This document shows positions 50,828 to 60,267 of a stretch of 64,000 nt of DNA, in pieces. A program made the translations under genes and the position numbers. Numbering within the stretch: position 1 is the stretch's first letter; each line of letters begins with the position of its first letter. The stretch comes from Marinobacter szutsaonensis. Its GTDB lineage: Bacteria > Pseudomonadota > Gammaproteobacteria > Pseudomonadales > Oleiphilaceae. The stretch lies in contig NZ_BAAAFC010000001.1 of assembly GCF_039523335.1 (NCBI RefSeq), forward strand, positions 930,001 to 994,000, written 5' to 3'. Below the pieces are notes generated by a model, which was given only the letters and a program-made list of their open reading frames with translations, was not told the origin of the DNA and did not search any database.

Positions 50828-50926
50828 TTGCCAAATTCAGAGTGATAATCCGGCAAATCTTGCCTGCTACAACGGCTCAATTTCGCTACTGCATTTCTGG
50901 ATGCTGACTATCACTGAAGGTTGCGA

Positions 50927-51115
50927 GGCCTTGGTAGGAAGTGCCTCCCAAAAATGTTGAAGGCCAAGGATGGCCTGAAACAAGCGCACATGGGCGAAGC
51001 AAACGTTTATGAAGCAAAGCTTCATGTGCGGCTGAGCGACAGCAATCTGTGATTGCTGGCCGGACCCCGAAGGGGTGCTCGTAGCGGTTTTTGGGAGGCA
51101 CTTCCTGCCAAGGCC
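50927..51115 (+). repeat. Core-and-arm element F2-b with an insertion
   Basis: A 189-bp member of the second core type. Arms of about 29 bp match except one T-G and one outer mismatch. The first hairpin (AGGCC-AAGGAT-GGCCT) is intact. The second is split by about 77 bp, which removes its GGA and adds small hairpins TGAAGC-AAA-GCTTCA and CAGCAAT-CTGTG-ATTGCTG. The original ends GCAC and GTGC remain paired outside the insert. Confidence 0.85.
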
Positions 51116-51157
51116 CTCCCACAAACCTCAAAAGCTAGGAGCCATACTCACGGCCAA

Positions 51158-52498
51158 TTAGATAAGCCTGCCCCACAGATCGTGCTCATCAGCATGCTCG
51201 ACAACGGCCTGAACGATTTGACCAGGAGCCAGGTCAGTCTCGCCGTTAAGGTAAACCATGCCGTCGATCTCCGGCGCATCCGCCTTGGAACGACCGATGG
51301 CGCCTTCCTCGTCCACTTCGTCGATGAGAACGTCGATGGTCTTGCCGATTTTGGCCTGCAGACGGGCCGCCGAGATCTCGGCCTGCTTGGCCATGAAACG
51401 GGCCAGGCGCTCTTCTTTTACATCCTCCGGAACCGCACCTTCCAGCTCGTTGGCCCTGGCACCTTCTACCGGGCTGTACGTGAACGCGCCCACGCGGTCG
51501 AGCTGGGCCTCATCGAGCCAGTCCAGCAGGTACTGGAAGTCTTCCTCGGTTTCACCCGGAAAGCCGACGATGAAGGTGGAGCGGATGGTCAGTTCCGGGC
51601 AGATTTCCCGCCACTTCCTGATGCGCTCCAAAGTCTTGCTGTCGTGGGCCGGGCGTTTCATGGCCTTGAGGACTTTCGGGCTGGCGTGCTGGAACGGGAT
51701 GTCCAGGTACGGCAGGATCTTGCCTTCGGCCATCAGCGGGATGATATCGTCCACATGCGGGTACGGGTACACGTAGTGCAGGCGTACCCAGACGCCCAGC
51801 TCACCCAGGGCCTCGCACAGGGCCTGCATCTTGGTCTTGAGCGGGCGACCCTGCCAGAAACCGGTGCGGTACTTGATATCCACGCCGTAGGCAGAGGTGT
51901 CCTGGGAGATGACCAGCAATTCCTTCACACCGGCATCCACCAGCCGCCTGGCCTCGTCCATCACGTCGCCGATCGGGCGGCTGACCAGGTCGCCGCGCAT
52001 GGACGGGATGATGCAGAAGGTGCAACGGTGGTTGCAGCCCTCGGAAATCTTCAGGTAGGCGTAATGCCGCGGGGTCAGTTTGATGCCCTGGGGTGGAACC
52101 AGGTCGACGAAGGGATCGTGTTCTTTCTTCGGGGGCACGTACTGGTGCACAGCGCCGACGACTTCTTCATAGGCATGGGGGCCGGAGACGGCCAGCACGC
52201 CGGGGTGGGTTTCGCGGATCTTGTCCGCTTCCACGCCCATACAGCCGGTGACGATGACCTTGCCGTTTTCGCTGATGGCCTCGCCGATGGCGTCCAGGGA
52301 TTCCTGCTTGGCCGCGTCGATGAAGCCGCAGGTGTTGACGACGACAATATCGGCATCGTCGTAGGTGGGCACCACATCGTAGCCGTCCAGGCGAAGCTGG
52401 GTCAGGATGCGCTCGGAGTCCACCAGGGCTTTCGGGCAACCAAGGCTGATGAAGCCTACTTTACCGCCAGTGGCGGCCGTTTCAGTTTTGTCGGTCAT
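51158..52498 (-). CDS. rimO: RimO, ribosomal protein S12 methylthiotransferase
   Basis: A 446-residue radical-SAM methylthiotransferase. The N-terminal cluster domain opens [17 protein letters not shown] with VVNTCGFI and VTGCMG cysteines; the radical-[11 protein letters not shown] is near residue 155 and [11 protein letters not shown] follows; a TRAM domain ends the protein. It methylthiolates Asp88 of S12. A related enzyme, MiaB, is encoded 6 kb away. The ATG lacks a strong ribosome site. Confidence 0.96.
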   Translation of the reverse strand: MTDKTETAATGGKVGFISLGCPKALVDSERILTQLRLDGYDVVPTYDDADIVVVNTCGFIDAAKQESLDAIGEAISENGKVIVTGCMGVEADKIRETHPGVLAVSGPHAYEEVVGAVHQYVPPKKEHDPFVDLVPPQGIKLTPRHYAYLKISEGCNHRCTFCIIPSMRGDLVSRPIGDVMDEARRLVDAGVKELLVISQDTSAYGVDIKYRTGFWQGRPLKTKMQALCEALGELGVWVRLHYVYPYPHVDDIIPLMAEGKILPYLDIPFQHASPKVLKAMKRPAHDSKTLERIRKWREICPELTIRSTFIVGFPGETEEDFQYLLDWLDEAQLDRVGAFTYSPVEGARANELEGAVPEDVKEERLARFMAKQAEISAARLQAKIGKTIDVLIDEVDEEGAIGRSKADAPEIDGMVYLNGETDLAPGQIVQAVVEHADEHDLWGRLI

Positions 52499-52677
52499 AG
52501 CGTCTACAGGAATTCCCGGAGCGGCATATTGCCCCTGCAATGAATGAAAGCGCGTAGTTTACCCCACGACAGCGCCGGACTGCAGCCGGGCCGGTGGAAT
52601 CTACGGATCCGGTGCCAGAATTTTGACGTCGAGCGCAGAACGATTTCACAAATCTGTCAAGATTTGCGCCAGGTGTC

Positions 52678-52706
52678 TTGCTGTTCACATTTTAAACACA
52701 TAGAAT
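52678..52706 (+). promoter_or_regulatory. Sigma-70-type promoter of the PilZ gene
   Basis: TTGCTG and TAGAAT are 17 bp apart, giving a start near 52713. A dyad (AAATCT-GTCA-AGATTT-like, about 52649-52666) lies just upstream and could bind a regulator. Confidence 0.6.
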
Positions 52707-52710
52707 CTTG

Positions 52711-52729
52711 AACGCTTAAGTGTTTTTTC
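52711..52729 (+). promoter_or_regulatory. Short hairpin with T run at the PilZ 5' end
   Basis: AACGCTTAAGTGTT is near-palindromic and is followed by TTTT, then CTGGAAGG, the ribosome site. It sits at the predicted transcript start and could act as a weak attenuator or simply shape the leader. Confidence 0.4.
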
Positions 52730-52741
52730 TGGAAGGATTTT

Positions 52742-53206
52742 ATGGGAAAGGCAGCCTCTTTTAAGACCAATCAGGCCACAAGAGTAAGAATGAAAACAAC
52801 AGCCGCAAAACCCAACCTGCGCAACCAACAGCGCGTTGATGTCTCTACGGATATCACCATTGAAAAGCCCGATGGTGAATGCCTGACCTGTTCGGTCGCC
52901 AATCTCTCCCGCAGCGGCGTGATGATTTCCTGCACGGAAGAAACCGTCAAGCAGCTGATACCTGGCCGGGAAGTGCCCGCTCCGGGCCACTGGATTCCGG
53001 TAAAAACCCGGTTCGCCGTACCTGTATTGCCCACCCAACCTGTTTCCGTTATTGCCGAAGGCAGCATCGTCAATATGCGCCGGGTCGCGCGGGATGAATT
53101 CCATCTCGGCATCCAGTTCGCCGAATTCGAAGGTAACGGTTTCGACTACCTGGACCGCTACGTCTCGAAACTCCTGGCCGAAAGCCGCAAGCCTGCAGAG
53201 GCTTGA
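52742..53206 (+). CDS. PilZ-domain c-di-GMP-binding protein
   Basis: A 154-residue single-domain PilZ protein. The c-di-GMP motifs are RNQQR (RxxxR, about residues 30-34) and NLSRSG (D/N-x-S-x-x-G, about 57-62). A basic N-terminal tail precedes the domain, with no membrane segment. Partner and process are unknown. GGAAGG lies before the ATG. The gene is isolated between rimO and cysD. Confidence 0.88.
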   Translation: MGKAASFKTNQATRVRMKTTAAKPNLRNQQRVDVSTDITIEKPDGECLTCSVANLSRSGVMISCTEETVKQLIPGREVPAPGHWIPVKTRFAVPVLPTQPVSVIAEGSIVNMRRVARDEFHLGIQFAEFEGNGFDYLDRYVSKLLAESRKPAEA

Positions 53207-53300
53207 GAGCACCATTCTGGACCACCCAAGACACGGATGAAGGCTATATTTTTATAGCTTGATATTCTAGTCGCACTTCTTTTTATGCCATTGCCGGCTT

Positions 53301-53321
53301 GTTATAGTTGCAAAACATAAC
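53301..53321. promoter_or_regulatory. Dyad upstream of cysD
   Basis: Inverted GTTAT and ATAAC half-sites are separated by 11 bp, 34 bp before cysD. A LysR-type site such as CysB is plausible from position, but the match to a known CysB box is not demonstrated. Confidence 0.3.
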
Positions 53322-53354
53322 TGCACAGCCACCTATGCCCGTCGCCGGCAATGG

Positions 53355-54269
53355 ATGATCATGACCACATATAACCTCACGCACCTGAAACAGCTGGAAG
53401 CGGAAAGCATCCACATTATCCGGGAAGTGGCCGCCGAGTTTGATAACCCGGTGATGCTCTACTCCATCGGGAAAGACTCTGCCGTGATGCTGCATCTGGC
53501 CCGCAAGGCGTTCTATCCGGGCAAGCCCCCCTTCCCCCTGATGCACGTGGACACCACCTGGAAATTCAGGGACATGATCGAGTTCCGGGATCGCAAGGTG
53601 AAGGAGTATGGCCTCGACCTGATCGTGCACATCAATGAAGAAGGCGTGAAACAGGGCATCGGCCCGTTCACCCACGGCAGCGCCAAGCACACCGATGTGA
53701 TGAAGACCCAGTCCCTGAAACAGGCCCTGGACAAGTACAAGTTCGACGCCGCCTTCGGTGGTGCCCGCCGGGACGAGGAGAAATCCCGTGCCAAGGAGCG
53801 GGTGTATTCTTTCCGGGATGAACATCACCGCTGGGATCCGAAGAACCAGCGTCCCGAGCTGTGGAATATCTACAACGGCAAGATCAACAAGGGCGAAAGC
53901 ATCCGCGTGTTCCCGCTCTCCAACTGGACCGAGCTGGATATCTGGCAGTACATCTATCTCGAGAACATCGAGATCGTGCCCCTGTATTACGCTGCCAAGC
54001 GCCCGGTGGTGGAGCGCGACGGCACGCTGATCATGGTGGACGACGACCGCATGCCCCTGAAGGAAGGTGAGGAGCCGATGATGAAGTCGGTGCGCTTCCG
54101 CACCCTCGGCTGCTACCCGCTGACCGGCGCCATTGAGTCCGAAGCAAACACCCTGCCGGAGATCATTCAGGAGATGCTGCTGGCCACCAGTTCCGAACGC
54201 CAGGGGCGGGTCATTGACCATGACTCCGCCGGCTCGATGGAGCAGAAGAAGCGCGAAGGTTATTTCTGA
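53355..54269 (+). CDS. cysD: Sulfate adenylyltransferase small subunit
   Basis: A 304-residue PP-loop ATP sulfurylase subunit. [18 protein letters not shown] carries the PP-loop; [25 protein letters not shown] and [12 protein letters not shown] complete the family pattern. With CysN it makes APS from sulfate and ATP. The start is at the first or third codon (MIMTTYNL). Two palindromes separate it from cysN. Confidence 0.97.
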   Translation: MIMTTYNLTHLKQLEAESIHIIREVAAEFDNPVMLYSIGKDSAVMLHLARKAFYPGKPPFPLMHVDTTWKFRDMIEFRDRKVKEYGLDLIVHINEEGVKQGIGPFTHGSAKHTDVMKTQSLKQALDKYKFDAAFGGARRDEEKSRAKERVYSFRDEHHRWDPKNQRPELWNIYNGKINKGESIRVFPLSNWTELDIWQYIYLENIEIVPLYYAAKRPVVERDGTLIMVDDDRMPLKEGEEPMMKSVRFRTLGCYPLTGAIESEANTLPEIIQEMLLATSSERQGRVIDHDSAGSMEQKKREGYF

Positions 54270-54273
54270 AATA

Positions 54274-54350
54274 GGGGTCAGAAGAACGAGTTCTTCAGAC
54301 CCCGGAGTTGAATTGAAAATGGGGTCAGATGAAGGCTTTCATCTGACCCC
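54274..54350. repeat. Two 30-bp palindromes splitting cysD-cysN
   Basis: Copies at 54274-54303 (GAAGAA type) and 54321-54350 (GATGAA type, fully self-complementary) lie in the 106-bp gap between two genes whose products form one complex. The first begins 4 bp after the cysD stop. Confidence 0.9.
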
Positions 54351-54375
54351 GACTTTACCCAAAAGGGTTCCAAGC

Positions 54376-56034
54376 ATGTCTCATACCTCAGATCTTATCG
54401 CCGAAGACATCCAGGCCTATCTGAAACAGCACGAAAACAAGGAACTGCTGCGCCTGCTCACCTGCGGCAGCGTCGATGACGGCAAGAGCACCCTGATTGG
54501 TCGCCTGCTACACGACACCAAGATGATCTACGAAGATCACATGGCCAGCCTGAAGAGCGACAGCGCCAAGATGGGCACCACCGGCGAGAAGCTGGACCTG
54601 GCCCTGTTGGTGGACGGCCTGCAGGCCGAGCGGGAACAGGGCATCACCATTGATGTCGCCTACCGCTATTTCTCCACCGACAAGCGCAAGTTCATCATCG
54701 CCGACACCCCGGGCCATGAGCAGTACACCCGCAACATGGCCACCGGCGCGTCCACCGCGCAGCTGGCGATTCTGATGATCGATGCCCGCTACGGGGTACT
54801 TACCCAGACCCGTCGGCATTCCTACATCGCCTCCTTGCTGGGCATCCGGCACATCGTCGTGGCGGTGAACAAGATGGACCTGGTGGATTTCAGTGAGGAG
54901 CGGTTCAACGAAATCAAGGACGACTACCTGGCCTTTGCCGCCAAACTGGGACTGAAGGACATCCGTTTCGTACCGATTTCCGCCCTGGAAGGCGACAACG
55001 TGGTGAACAAGAGCGAGAACACGCCCTGGTTCACCGGCCAGCCCCTGATGGAAATCCTGGAAACCGTCGAAGTCTCCCGGGACAAGAACCTGGAGCACTT
55101 CCGCTTCCCGGTCCAGTACGTCAATCGCCCGGACCTCGATTTCCGGGGCTTCTGCGGCACCATCGCCTCCGGCGTTATCCGCCCGGGCGACAAAGTCATG
55201 GCCCTGCCGTCCAGGCGTACGAGCAAGGTAAAGGAGATTGTGACCTTCGATGGCAAGCTCGAGGAGGCCTATATCGACCAGGCCGTCACCCTGACCCTGG
55301 AAGACGAGATTGATGTCAGCCGGGGCGACATGCTGGTGCAGGTGGAAGACGAGCCGGAAGTGGCCAACCGGTTCAATGCCAACATCGTGTGGATGACCGA
55401 CGCGCCGCTGGAAACCGGGCGGCTGTATGACATCAAGCTTGGCCCCACCTTCACCTCCGGGACGGTCAAGAAGATCCACCACCAGACCGATGTAAACACC
55501 CTGGAGCAACAGGCCAGCCCGAGCCAGTTGGCCCTGAACGAGATCGGCCTGTGCGAGCTGACCCTGAACCAGCCGATCGCGTTTGACGCCTACCAGCGTA
55601 ACCACGCCACGGGCAGCTTCATTGTTGTCGATCGCCTGACCAACGTGACTGTCGGAGCGGGCATGATTGCCGGGCTCGCCGACGGCTCCGAATCCCTGGA
55701 TCCGGTGACCGCGGAAGAGCGGGAGCGTCGCCTGGCCCAGAAGCCTGTCATTATTGCCTGCAACGGCAAGCAGGCACCGGCGCTTGCCCTGGCGGTCGAG
55801 CGCGCCCTGTTCGACCAGGGCAAGACGGCCGTGGTGCTCAGCGAGGAGAATGCCGGAGACGCCGACGAGCGCCGCCGGACGGCGCAATTGCTGACCGCCC
55901 ACGGGTTGGTTGCGATTGCCGTGAACCTGGGGACTGATATTGCCAATGCGGCGGTGAGTGCCGAGTCTGCGGAGGAAATCCCAGGGGCAGTCAGTGAGTT
56001 GGTGCAGGGGCTGATTCGGAGTAAGCGGATCTAA
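54376..56034 (+). CDS. cysN: Sulfate adenylyltransferase subunit 1 with a degenerate APS-kinase-like tail
   Basis: A 552-residue protein. The GTPase domain has [16 protein letters not shown] (P loop, about 22-37), [12 protein letters not shown] (G3) and NKMDL (G4); EF-Tu-like domains follow to about residue 450. CysN uses GTP to drive APS synthesis by CysD. The last 90 or so residues are extra and resemble APS kinase (CysC) in layout: [35 protein letters not shown], but the Walker A glycines and the catalytic core are lost. AAGGG precedes the chosen ATG; the longer frame crosses the palindromes. Confidence 0.94.
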   Translation: MSHTSDLIAEDIQAYLKQHENKELLRLLTCGSVDDGKSTLIGRLLHDTKMIYEDHMASLKSDSAKMGTTGEKLDLALLVDGLQAEREQGITIDVAYRYFSTDKRKFIIADTPGHEQYTRNMATGASTAQLAILMIDARYGVLTQTRRHSYIASLLGIRHIVVAVNKMDLVDFSEERFNEIKDDYLAFAAKLGLKDIRFVPISALEGDNVVNKSENTPWFTGQPLMEILETVEVSRDKNLEHFRFPVQYVNRPDLDFRGFCGTIASGVIRPGDKVMALPSRRTSKVKEIVTFDGKLEEAYIDQAVTLTLEDEIDVSRGDMLVQVEDEPEVANRFNANIVWMTDAPLETGRLYDIKLGPTFTSGTVKKIHHQTDVNTLEQQASPSQLALNEIGLCELTLNQPIAFDAYQRNHATGSFIVVDRLTNVTVGAGMIAGLADGSESLDPVTAEERERRLAQKPVIIACNGKQAPALALAVERALFDQGKTAVVLSEENAGDADERRRTAQLLTAHGLVAIAVNLGTDIANAAVSAESAEEIPGAVSELVQGLIRSKRI

Positions 56035-56037
56035 ACA

Positions 56038-56217
56038 GGGGTCAGAAGAAGGCTTTCTTCTGACCCCGATTTCAGCGTATCCCGTTCGGGGTCAGCCCCC
56101 TTGAAAAAGGGGTCAAATGAAAGCTTTCATCTGACCCCGAGTTCACCGCAAGCTCCAGGTGGCAGTCCCGGGGGTCTCGGAACCGCAGGGGTCTGAAGAA
56201 AGCCTTCTTCTGACCCC
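56038..56217. repeat. Three 30-bp palindromes between cysN and yejK
   Basis: Copies start at 56038, 56109 and 56188. The first begins 3 bp after the cysN stop. The second has an A for the G at position eight (GGGGTCAAATGAA). The gap also holds the yejK promoter and hairpin. Confidence 0.9.
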
Positions 56218-56250
56218 ATTTTCACTCCCACGCTTTCCCCCACAAGTTGC

Positions 56251-56256
56251 TACAAT
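56251..56256 (+). promoter_or_regulatory. Extended -10 promoter of yejK
   Basis: TACAAT preceded by TGC is a good extended -10; the -35 is weak. The predicted start near 56263 falls at the base of the following hairpin. Confidence 0.5.
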
Positions 56257-56260
56257 GCAC

Positions 56261-56290
56261 AGCCCCGAGCGGCGTACCGCCCTCGGGGCT
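56261..56290 (+). promoter_or_regulatory. Strong hairpin at the 5' end of the yejK transcript
   Basis: AGCCCCGAG pairs with CTCGGGGCT, and inside it GGCG pairs with CGCC around TAC, giving 13 bp with one bulge. TTTGTCGTT follows. It could be an attenuator or a 5' stabilising stem; a terminator for upstream readthrough is an alternative. Confidence 0.6.
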
Positions 56291-56320
56291 TTGTCGTTCA
56301 TCAACCGGGGAACAACACGC

Positions 56321-57337
56321 ATGGCCATCAAACACCTACGCACCGCCTTTGCCAGCCAGTACCAGCCGGGCCAGCCCGCGCGCCTCAACAGTGGCGAGGC
56401 CCTGCAGGAACCCGGTGGCGATTACGAGGCCCTGCACAAACAGATGAAGCGCCTGTTCAACAGCAAGCCTGGCAAGAAGTACGGCCGCTTCTCCGAAGAC
56501 CTGGGCGAGTGCCCGTTCAGCAGCTGGCTCAAGGATTACCGGGAAGACAAGCAGAGCTTCGGGGCCATGACCGACCGCCTGTTCGGCCAGTGGCAGGAAC
56601 TGCTCACCGGCTGCCAGGAAGAGTTCGACGGCCACCTGATGATCGTCCACGAGGCACTGGCCGACGCCGAGGTGGTCTACCTGCTGATCCTCGAGACTGA
56701 CAGCGCCATGCGCTTTGACGGCAACCAGGTTCTGGACGCCACTGACGTGCTCAGCCTGTCACGCCTGAACCTGGCCGTGCGCATCGAACTGGATGACTGG
56801 CTCGGCGAAAACGGCAGCGAGAACTACCTCACCCTCATCCACGGCCGCGGCACCGGTGAGCCGGGAGAGCTGTTCATCCGGCTTTGCGGCTTCACCAATA
56901 ACGTGGACGTGGAAAAGGAAACCATGACCTTCCTTGATGCCGTGGAAGCCTTTGCCAAGACCTCCGAGCCGGAGAAGGCGGGCGAAGTCCGCTCCCGCGC
57001 CTATGAATTCTGCAAGGAGCAGCATGCTCTGGGCGAGCCGGTGGAGATCGAGGCGTTGTCCGGCTACCTGGATGAGAACGAGCCCCAGCGATTCAAGGAA
57101 TTCGCCAGCCAGAATGCTGAAGTGCCGGAAACCGGGGTGTTGCATCCGGACCATCGTAAGGTGAAGAAACTGGTAAGGATTGCCGGCTCTGGTGGTGGGA
57201 TGAGCGTGTCGTTTTCCTCTGACCTGGTGAATCAGGCGGTTTACTATGATCGGGATAAGGATGCGCTGACCATTACCCGGCTGCCGAAGGCGTTGCGGGA
57301 GCAGTTGCAGCGGTATCTGGAAGCGCGGGAGGAGTGA
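56321..57337 (+). CDS. yejK: YejK/NdpA nucleoid-associated protein
   Basis: A 338-residue NdpA-family protein. FNSKPGKKYGRFSEDLGECPFSSWLKDYRE and LSLSRLNLAVRIELDDWL, with FIRLCGFTNNVDVEKETMTFLDAVEAF, match the family; length is near the E. coli 335. It is nucleoid-associated with unclear function. The ATG giving MAIKHLRTAF is the natural start; the longer frame crosses palindromes and the leader hairpin. The final 150 bp are G/T-rich. Confidence 0.92.
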   Translation: MAIKHLRTAFASQYQPGQPARLNSGEALQEPGGDYEALHKQMKRLFNSKPGKKYGRFSEDLGECPFSSWLKDYREDKQSFGAMTDRLFGQWQELLTGCQEEFDGHLMIVHEALADAEVVYLLILETDSAMRFDGNQVLDATDVLSLSRLNLAVRIELDDWLGENGSENYLTLIHGRGTGEPGELFIRLCGFTNNVDVEKETMTFLDAVEAFAKTSEPEKAGEVRSRAYEFCKEQHALGEPVEIEALSGYLDENEPQRFKEFASQNAEVPETGVLHPDHRKVKKLVRIAGSGGGMSVSFSSDLVNQAVYYDRDKDALTITRLPKALREQLQRYLEAREE

Positions 57338-57347
57338 AGGTGAAAAT

Positions 57348-57497
57348 GGGGTCAGATGAAGGCTTTCATCAGACCCCGGAGTCGGATCGCAGCCTTGGTG
57401 GTTAGGTCGGGGTCTGAAGAACGCTTTCTTCTGACCCCTTTTTAGCGGCGAAGTCTGGTTTGACAATGGGGTCAGATGAAGGTTTTCATCTGACCCC
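57348..57497. repeat. Three 30-bp palindromes, one acting as a terminator
   Basis: Copies start at 57348, 57409 and 57468 in the convergent yejK-trmH gap. The second is followed by CTTTTTA on the plus strand, so it can serve as the yejK intrinsic terminator. Confidence 0.9.
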
Positions 57498-57509
57498 GAC
57501 TGTCGGGCT

Positions 57510-58211
57510 TCAAGCCAAATGCGGGTGCCGCTGCTTCCGCACTTCCTTCATCCACCCCACCCCGTCAACCAGCTCCCCGGTCTCCGGATCGATGGGCGGG
57601 TAAGGCAGGTTGCGGTCATCGCAGTAGCGCTTCACTGTCGGCTGACACCAGCAGAACAGCAGACGGTTGTACTCCTCATCCGGCAGCCGCCGCTGCTCAA
57701 ACATCCCCGCCAGCTTCCGCTGCCGCTGGGCCTCGGAGAGGATGATGGCGCAGGCGGAGGACACGTTCAGGGACTCCACCATTCCCATCATCGGAATCAC
57801 AATATGCTCATCCGCCTGATCCGCCGCGGATGAACTGACTCCATCCACCTCGTTGCCCATGATGATGGTACAGGGCACCGTGTAGTCCACCTCCCGGAAA
57901 TCCACTGCCCGGTCCGATAACTGGGCCGCATAAAGCTTGTGCCCCTGCGCTTTCAGGTCAGCCAAGGCATCGTCCATCGTCGGATGGGTGTGGGTGGTCA
58001 CCCAGTTGTAACTGCCACCGGCGGTTTTCCGGAACGCCCGAAAGCCCTCCTTCGGCCACACCACGTGCATGTTGGCCAGGCCAAACGCGTCGCAGGAGCG
58101 GATGATCGCCGACAGGTTCCGGGGTTTATGGACCTGGTCGGTCAGGACACGAAGATCCGGTTGGCGGGTGTTGAGGGTTTGTTTGATTCGGGCGAGGCGT
58201 TCGGGAGTCAT
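57510..58211 (-). CDS. trmH: TrmH, tRNA Gm18 2'-O-methyltransferase
   Basis: A 233-residue SPOUT methyltransferase. The knot motifs are NLSAIIRSCDAFG, CTIIMGNEVDGVS and IPMMGMVESLNVSSACAIIL. It methylates G18 in the tRNA D loop. The chosen ATG gives MTPERLARI; the longer in-frame extension is an artefact running through F1-D. The gene is divergent from miaB. Confidence 0.94.
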   Translation of the reverse strand: MTPERLARIKQTLNTRQPDLRVLTDQVHKPRNLSAIIRSCDAFGLANMHVVWPKEGFRAFRKTAGGSYNWVTTHTHPTMDDALADLKAQGHKLYAAQLSDRAVDFREVDYTVPCTIIMGNEVDGVSSSAADQADEHIVIPMMGMVESLNVSSACAIILSEAQRQRKLAGMFEQRRLPDEEYNRLLFCWCQPTVKRYCDDRNLPYPPIDPETGELVDGVGWMKEVRKQRHPHLA

Positions 58212-58286
58212 GTTTGGTCGGTTTATCGATTCAGACTTGCCGGAGACCTCGTGGGCCGATCCGACGGAATTACTCCGTGGTACGGT

Positions 58287-58399
58287 AAGGGCTTGGCGGT
58301 GGGCTTTCCAAAACTGTGCGGAGCCAAGGATGGCGGAGCTCAAGCGTCACAGGGACGTGCCGAAGGAGCGTGTTTTGGAAAGCCCACCGCCGAGCCCTT
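58287..58399 (+). repeat. Core-and-arm element F1-D
   Basis: A 113-bp element with 28-bp arms and one mismatch, a U-G pair on the plus strand. The plus-strand core has GCC-AAGGAT-GGC and CAC-AGGGAC-GTG hairpins. It is the only F1 copy in this orientation and lies in the trmH-miaB divergent gap (358 bp), where its RNA sense is that of miaB. The rest of the gap is plain, with GTTATAATACC near 58488 as a possible miaB -10. Confidence 0.88.
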
Positions 58400-58569
58400 C
58401 ATGCACCCAAAGCACAGAGCCCGGAGATAATACCACAGAGAAACTAGCGACAAGCCGAGACAATGGTGGTTGAAGAATAATCACCCCGTTATAATACCCA
58501 GTTCCTTTTTGCTGGCGCCCCGCGAAACCAACAGTCCCGGCGCGACATCCACCAGATCACGTGAGAACC

Positions 58570-59916
58570 ATGGCCAAAAAGCTGTACATCAAAACCCACG
58601 GCTGTCAGATGAACGAGTACGACTCTGCCCGCATGGCGGACCTGCTCAAAACCGGTGAAGCGGTCGAAATGACCGACAGCCCGGACGACGCCGACATCCT
58701 GCTGCTGAACACCTGCTCCATCCGGGAAAAAGCCCAGGAAAAGGTATTCCACCAGCTTGGCCGCTGGAAAGGCCTGAAGAGCAAAAAGCCTGACCTGATC
58801 ATCGGTGTTGGTGGCTGCGTGGCTTCCCAGGAAGGCCAGGCCATCATTGACCGGGCCCCATACGTGGATATGGTCTTCGGCCCGCAGACCCTGCACCGCC
58901 TGCCGGACATGATCACCGAGATCAAAACCAAGGGTAACGGCGTCGGCGTGGTGGACGTCAGCTTCCCGGAAATCGAGAAGTTTGACAATCTCCCGGAGCC
59001 AGGCGCCAACGGGCCGTCCGCGTTTGTCTCCATCATGGAAGGCTGCAGCAAATACTGTACCTTCTGCGTGGTGCCCTACACCCGCGGCGAAGAAGTCAGC
59101 CGCCCGGTAGATGACGTAATCGCCGAAGTCGCCCACCTGGCCGGCCAGGGTGTTCGGGAAGTGAACCTGCTGGGCCAGAACGTCAACGCCTATCGCGGCG
59201 AGACCCACGACGGCGACGTCATGGACCTGGCCGAACTGATCGAACTGATCGCCACCATCGACGGCATCGACCGCATCCGCTACACCACCTCCCACCCGGT
59301 GGAGTTCTCGGATGCCCTGATCGACGTCTACGAGAAAGTGCCGGAACTGGTCAGCCACCTGCACTTGCCGGTCCAGAGCGGTTCCGACCGCATCCTGGCA
59401 GCCATGAAGCGCGGCCATACGGCCCTGGAGTATAAATCCAAGCTCCGCCGCCTGCGCAAGATACGTCCGGACATCAGCTTCTCCTCGGACTTCATCGTGG
59501 GATTCCCGGGTGAGACCGACAAGGACTTCGAGGACACCATGAAGCTGATCAATGACATCGGCTTCGACGTCTCATTCAGCTTCGTCTACAGCGCGCGCCC
59601 GGGCACCCCGGCCTCCGACCTGCCGGACGACACGCCCATGGACGTGAAGAAGGAGCGCCTGGCGATCCTGCAGCAGCGGATCAACCAGCAAGCGATGGAC
59701 ATCAGCCGCAAGATGGTGGGCACCACGCAGCGGATTCTGGTGACCGGCCTGTCCAAGAAAGACCCCGGGGAGTATGCGGGGCGCACGGAGAACAATCGGA
59801 TTGTGAACTTCCGGCATGAGAATCCGGAAGTGGTCGGGAACTTTATTGACGTGGAGATTGTGGAGGCTTATCCCAATTCTCTGCGGGGTGTGCCTGTGGG
59901 CTCGGAGTTGCATTAG
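58570..59916 (+). CDS. miaB: MiaB, tRNA-i6A37 methylthiotransferase
   Basis: A 448-residue radical-SAM methylthiotransferase. [34 protein letters not shown] and [11 protein letters not shown] hold the auxiliary-cluster cysteines; the radical-[18 protein letters not shown] is near residue 157; a TRAM domain ends the protein. It makes ms2i6A37 in tRNA. I prefer the ATG to the GTG nine bases earlier. The last 150 bp are G/T-rich, ahead of F2-c. Confidence 0.96.
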   Translation: MAKKLYIKTHGCQMNEYDSARMADLLKTGEAVEMTDSPDDADILLLNTCSIREKAQEKVFHQLGRWKGLKSKKPDLIIGVGGCVASQEGQAIIDRAPYVDMVFGPQTLHRLPDMITEIKTKGNGVGVVDVSFPEIEKFDNLPEPGANGPSAFVSIMEGCSKYCTFCVVPYTRGEEVSRPVDDVIAEVAHLAGQGVREVNLLGQNVNAYRGETHDGDVMDLAELIELIATIDGIDRIRYTTSHPVEFSDALIDVYEKVPELVSHLHLPVQSGSDRILAAMKRGHTALEYKSKLRRLRKIRPDISFSSDFIVGFPGETDKDFEDTMKLINDIGFDVSFSFVYSARPGTPASDLPDDTPMDVKKERLAILQQRINQQAMDISRKMVGTTQRILVTGLSKKDPGEYAGRTENNRIVNFRHENPEVVGNFIDVEIVEAYPNSLRGVPVGSELH

Positions 59917-59994
59917 AGCTCGGGACGCATCCGTTTTAGGTTTTGGCGTTGTATTCGGCCTGGGATCGTATTCGTCTGGGGTTTGGAGTTGGGC

Positions 59995-60100
59995 GAGTGG
60001 TGGGTAAGCCCTCCCCAAAACCGCTACGAGCACGTCCATGTGCGCTTGTTTCAGGCCATCCCTGGCCTTCAACATTTTGGGGAGGGCTTACCCACCACTC
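59995..60100 (-). repeat. Core-and-arm element F2-c
   Basis: Perfect 26-bp arms, 106 bp in all. The minus-strand core has AGGCC-AGGGAT-GGCCT and GCAC-ATGGAC-GTGC hairpins, both loops matching CANGGANG. It lies 78 bp after miaB. The 527-bp miaB-phoH gap also holds one 30-bp palindrome and F2-d, with no gene. Confidence 0.88.
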
Positions 60101-60169
60101 TCCGCAGGCAGCACAGTCGCATGCAAGTCATCAGCTAAGCTGAATTATTTAAGGGTCAGGTAAAGCACA

Positions 60170-60199
60170 GGGGTCGGATGGAAGCTTTCATCTGACCCC
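60170..60199. repeat. Single 30-bp palindrome
   Basis: A diverged copy (GGGGTCGGATGGAAG left arm) between F2-c and F2-d. The right arm is canonical, so it appears to be an old copy losing pairing. Confidence 0.85.
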
Positions 60200-60267
60200 A
60201 ACTTCAAACCGGCCTCCAAAAGCCTGCCACTTGTTTTTAAACTAACGGGCCTGCAAATAGTAAGATC

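Noticed and set aside
59572..60075. Frames sharing MLKARDGLKQAHMDVLVAV
   Set aside because: This is the translated F2 core, with flanks antisense to miaB. No consistent start or length between loci.
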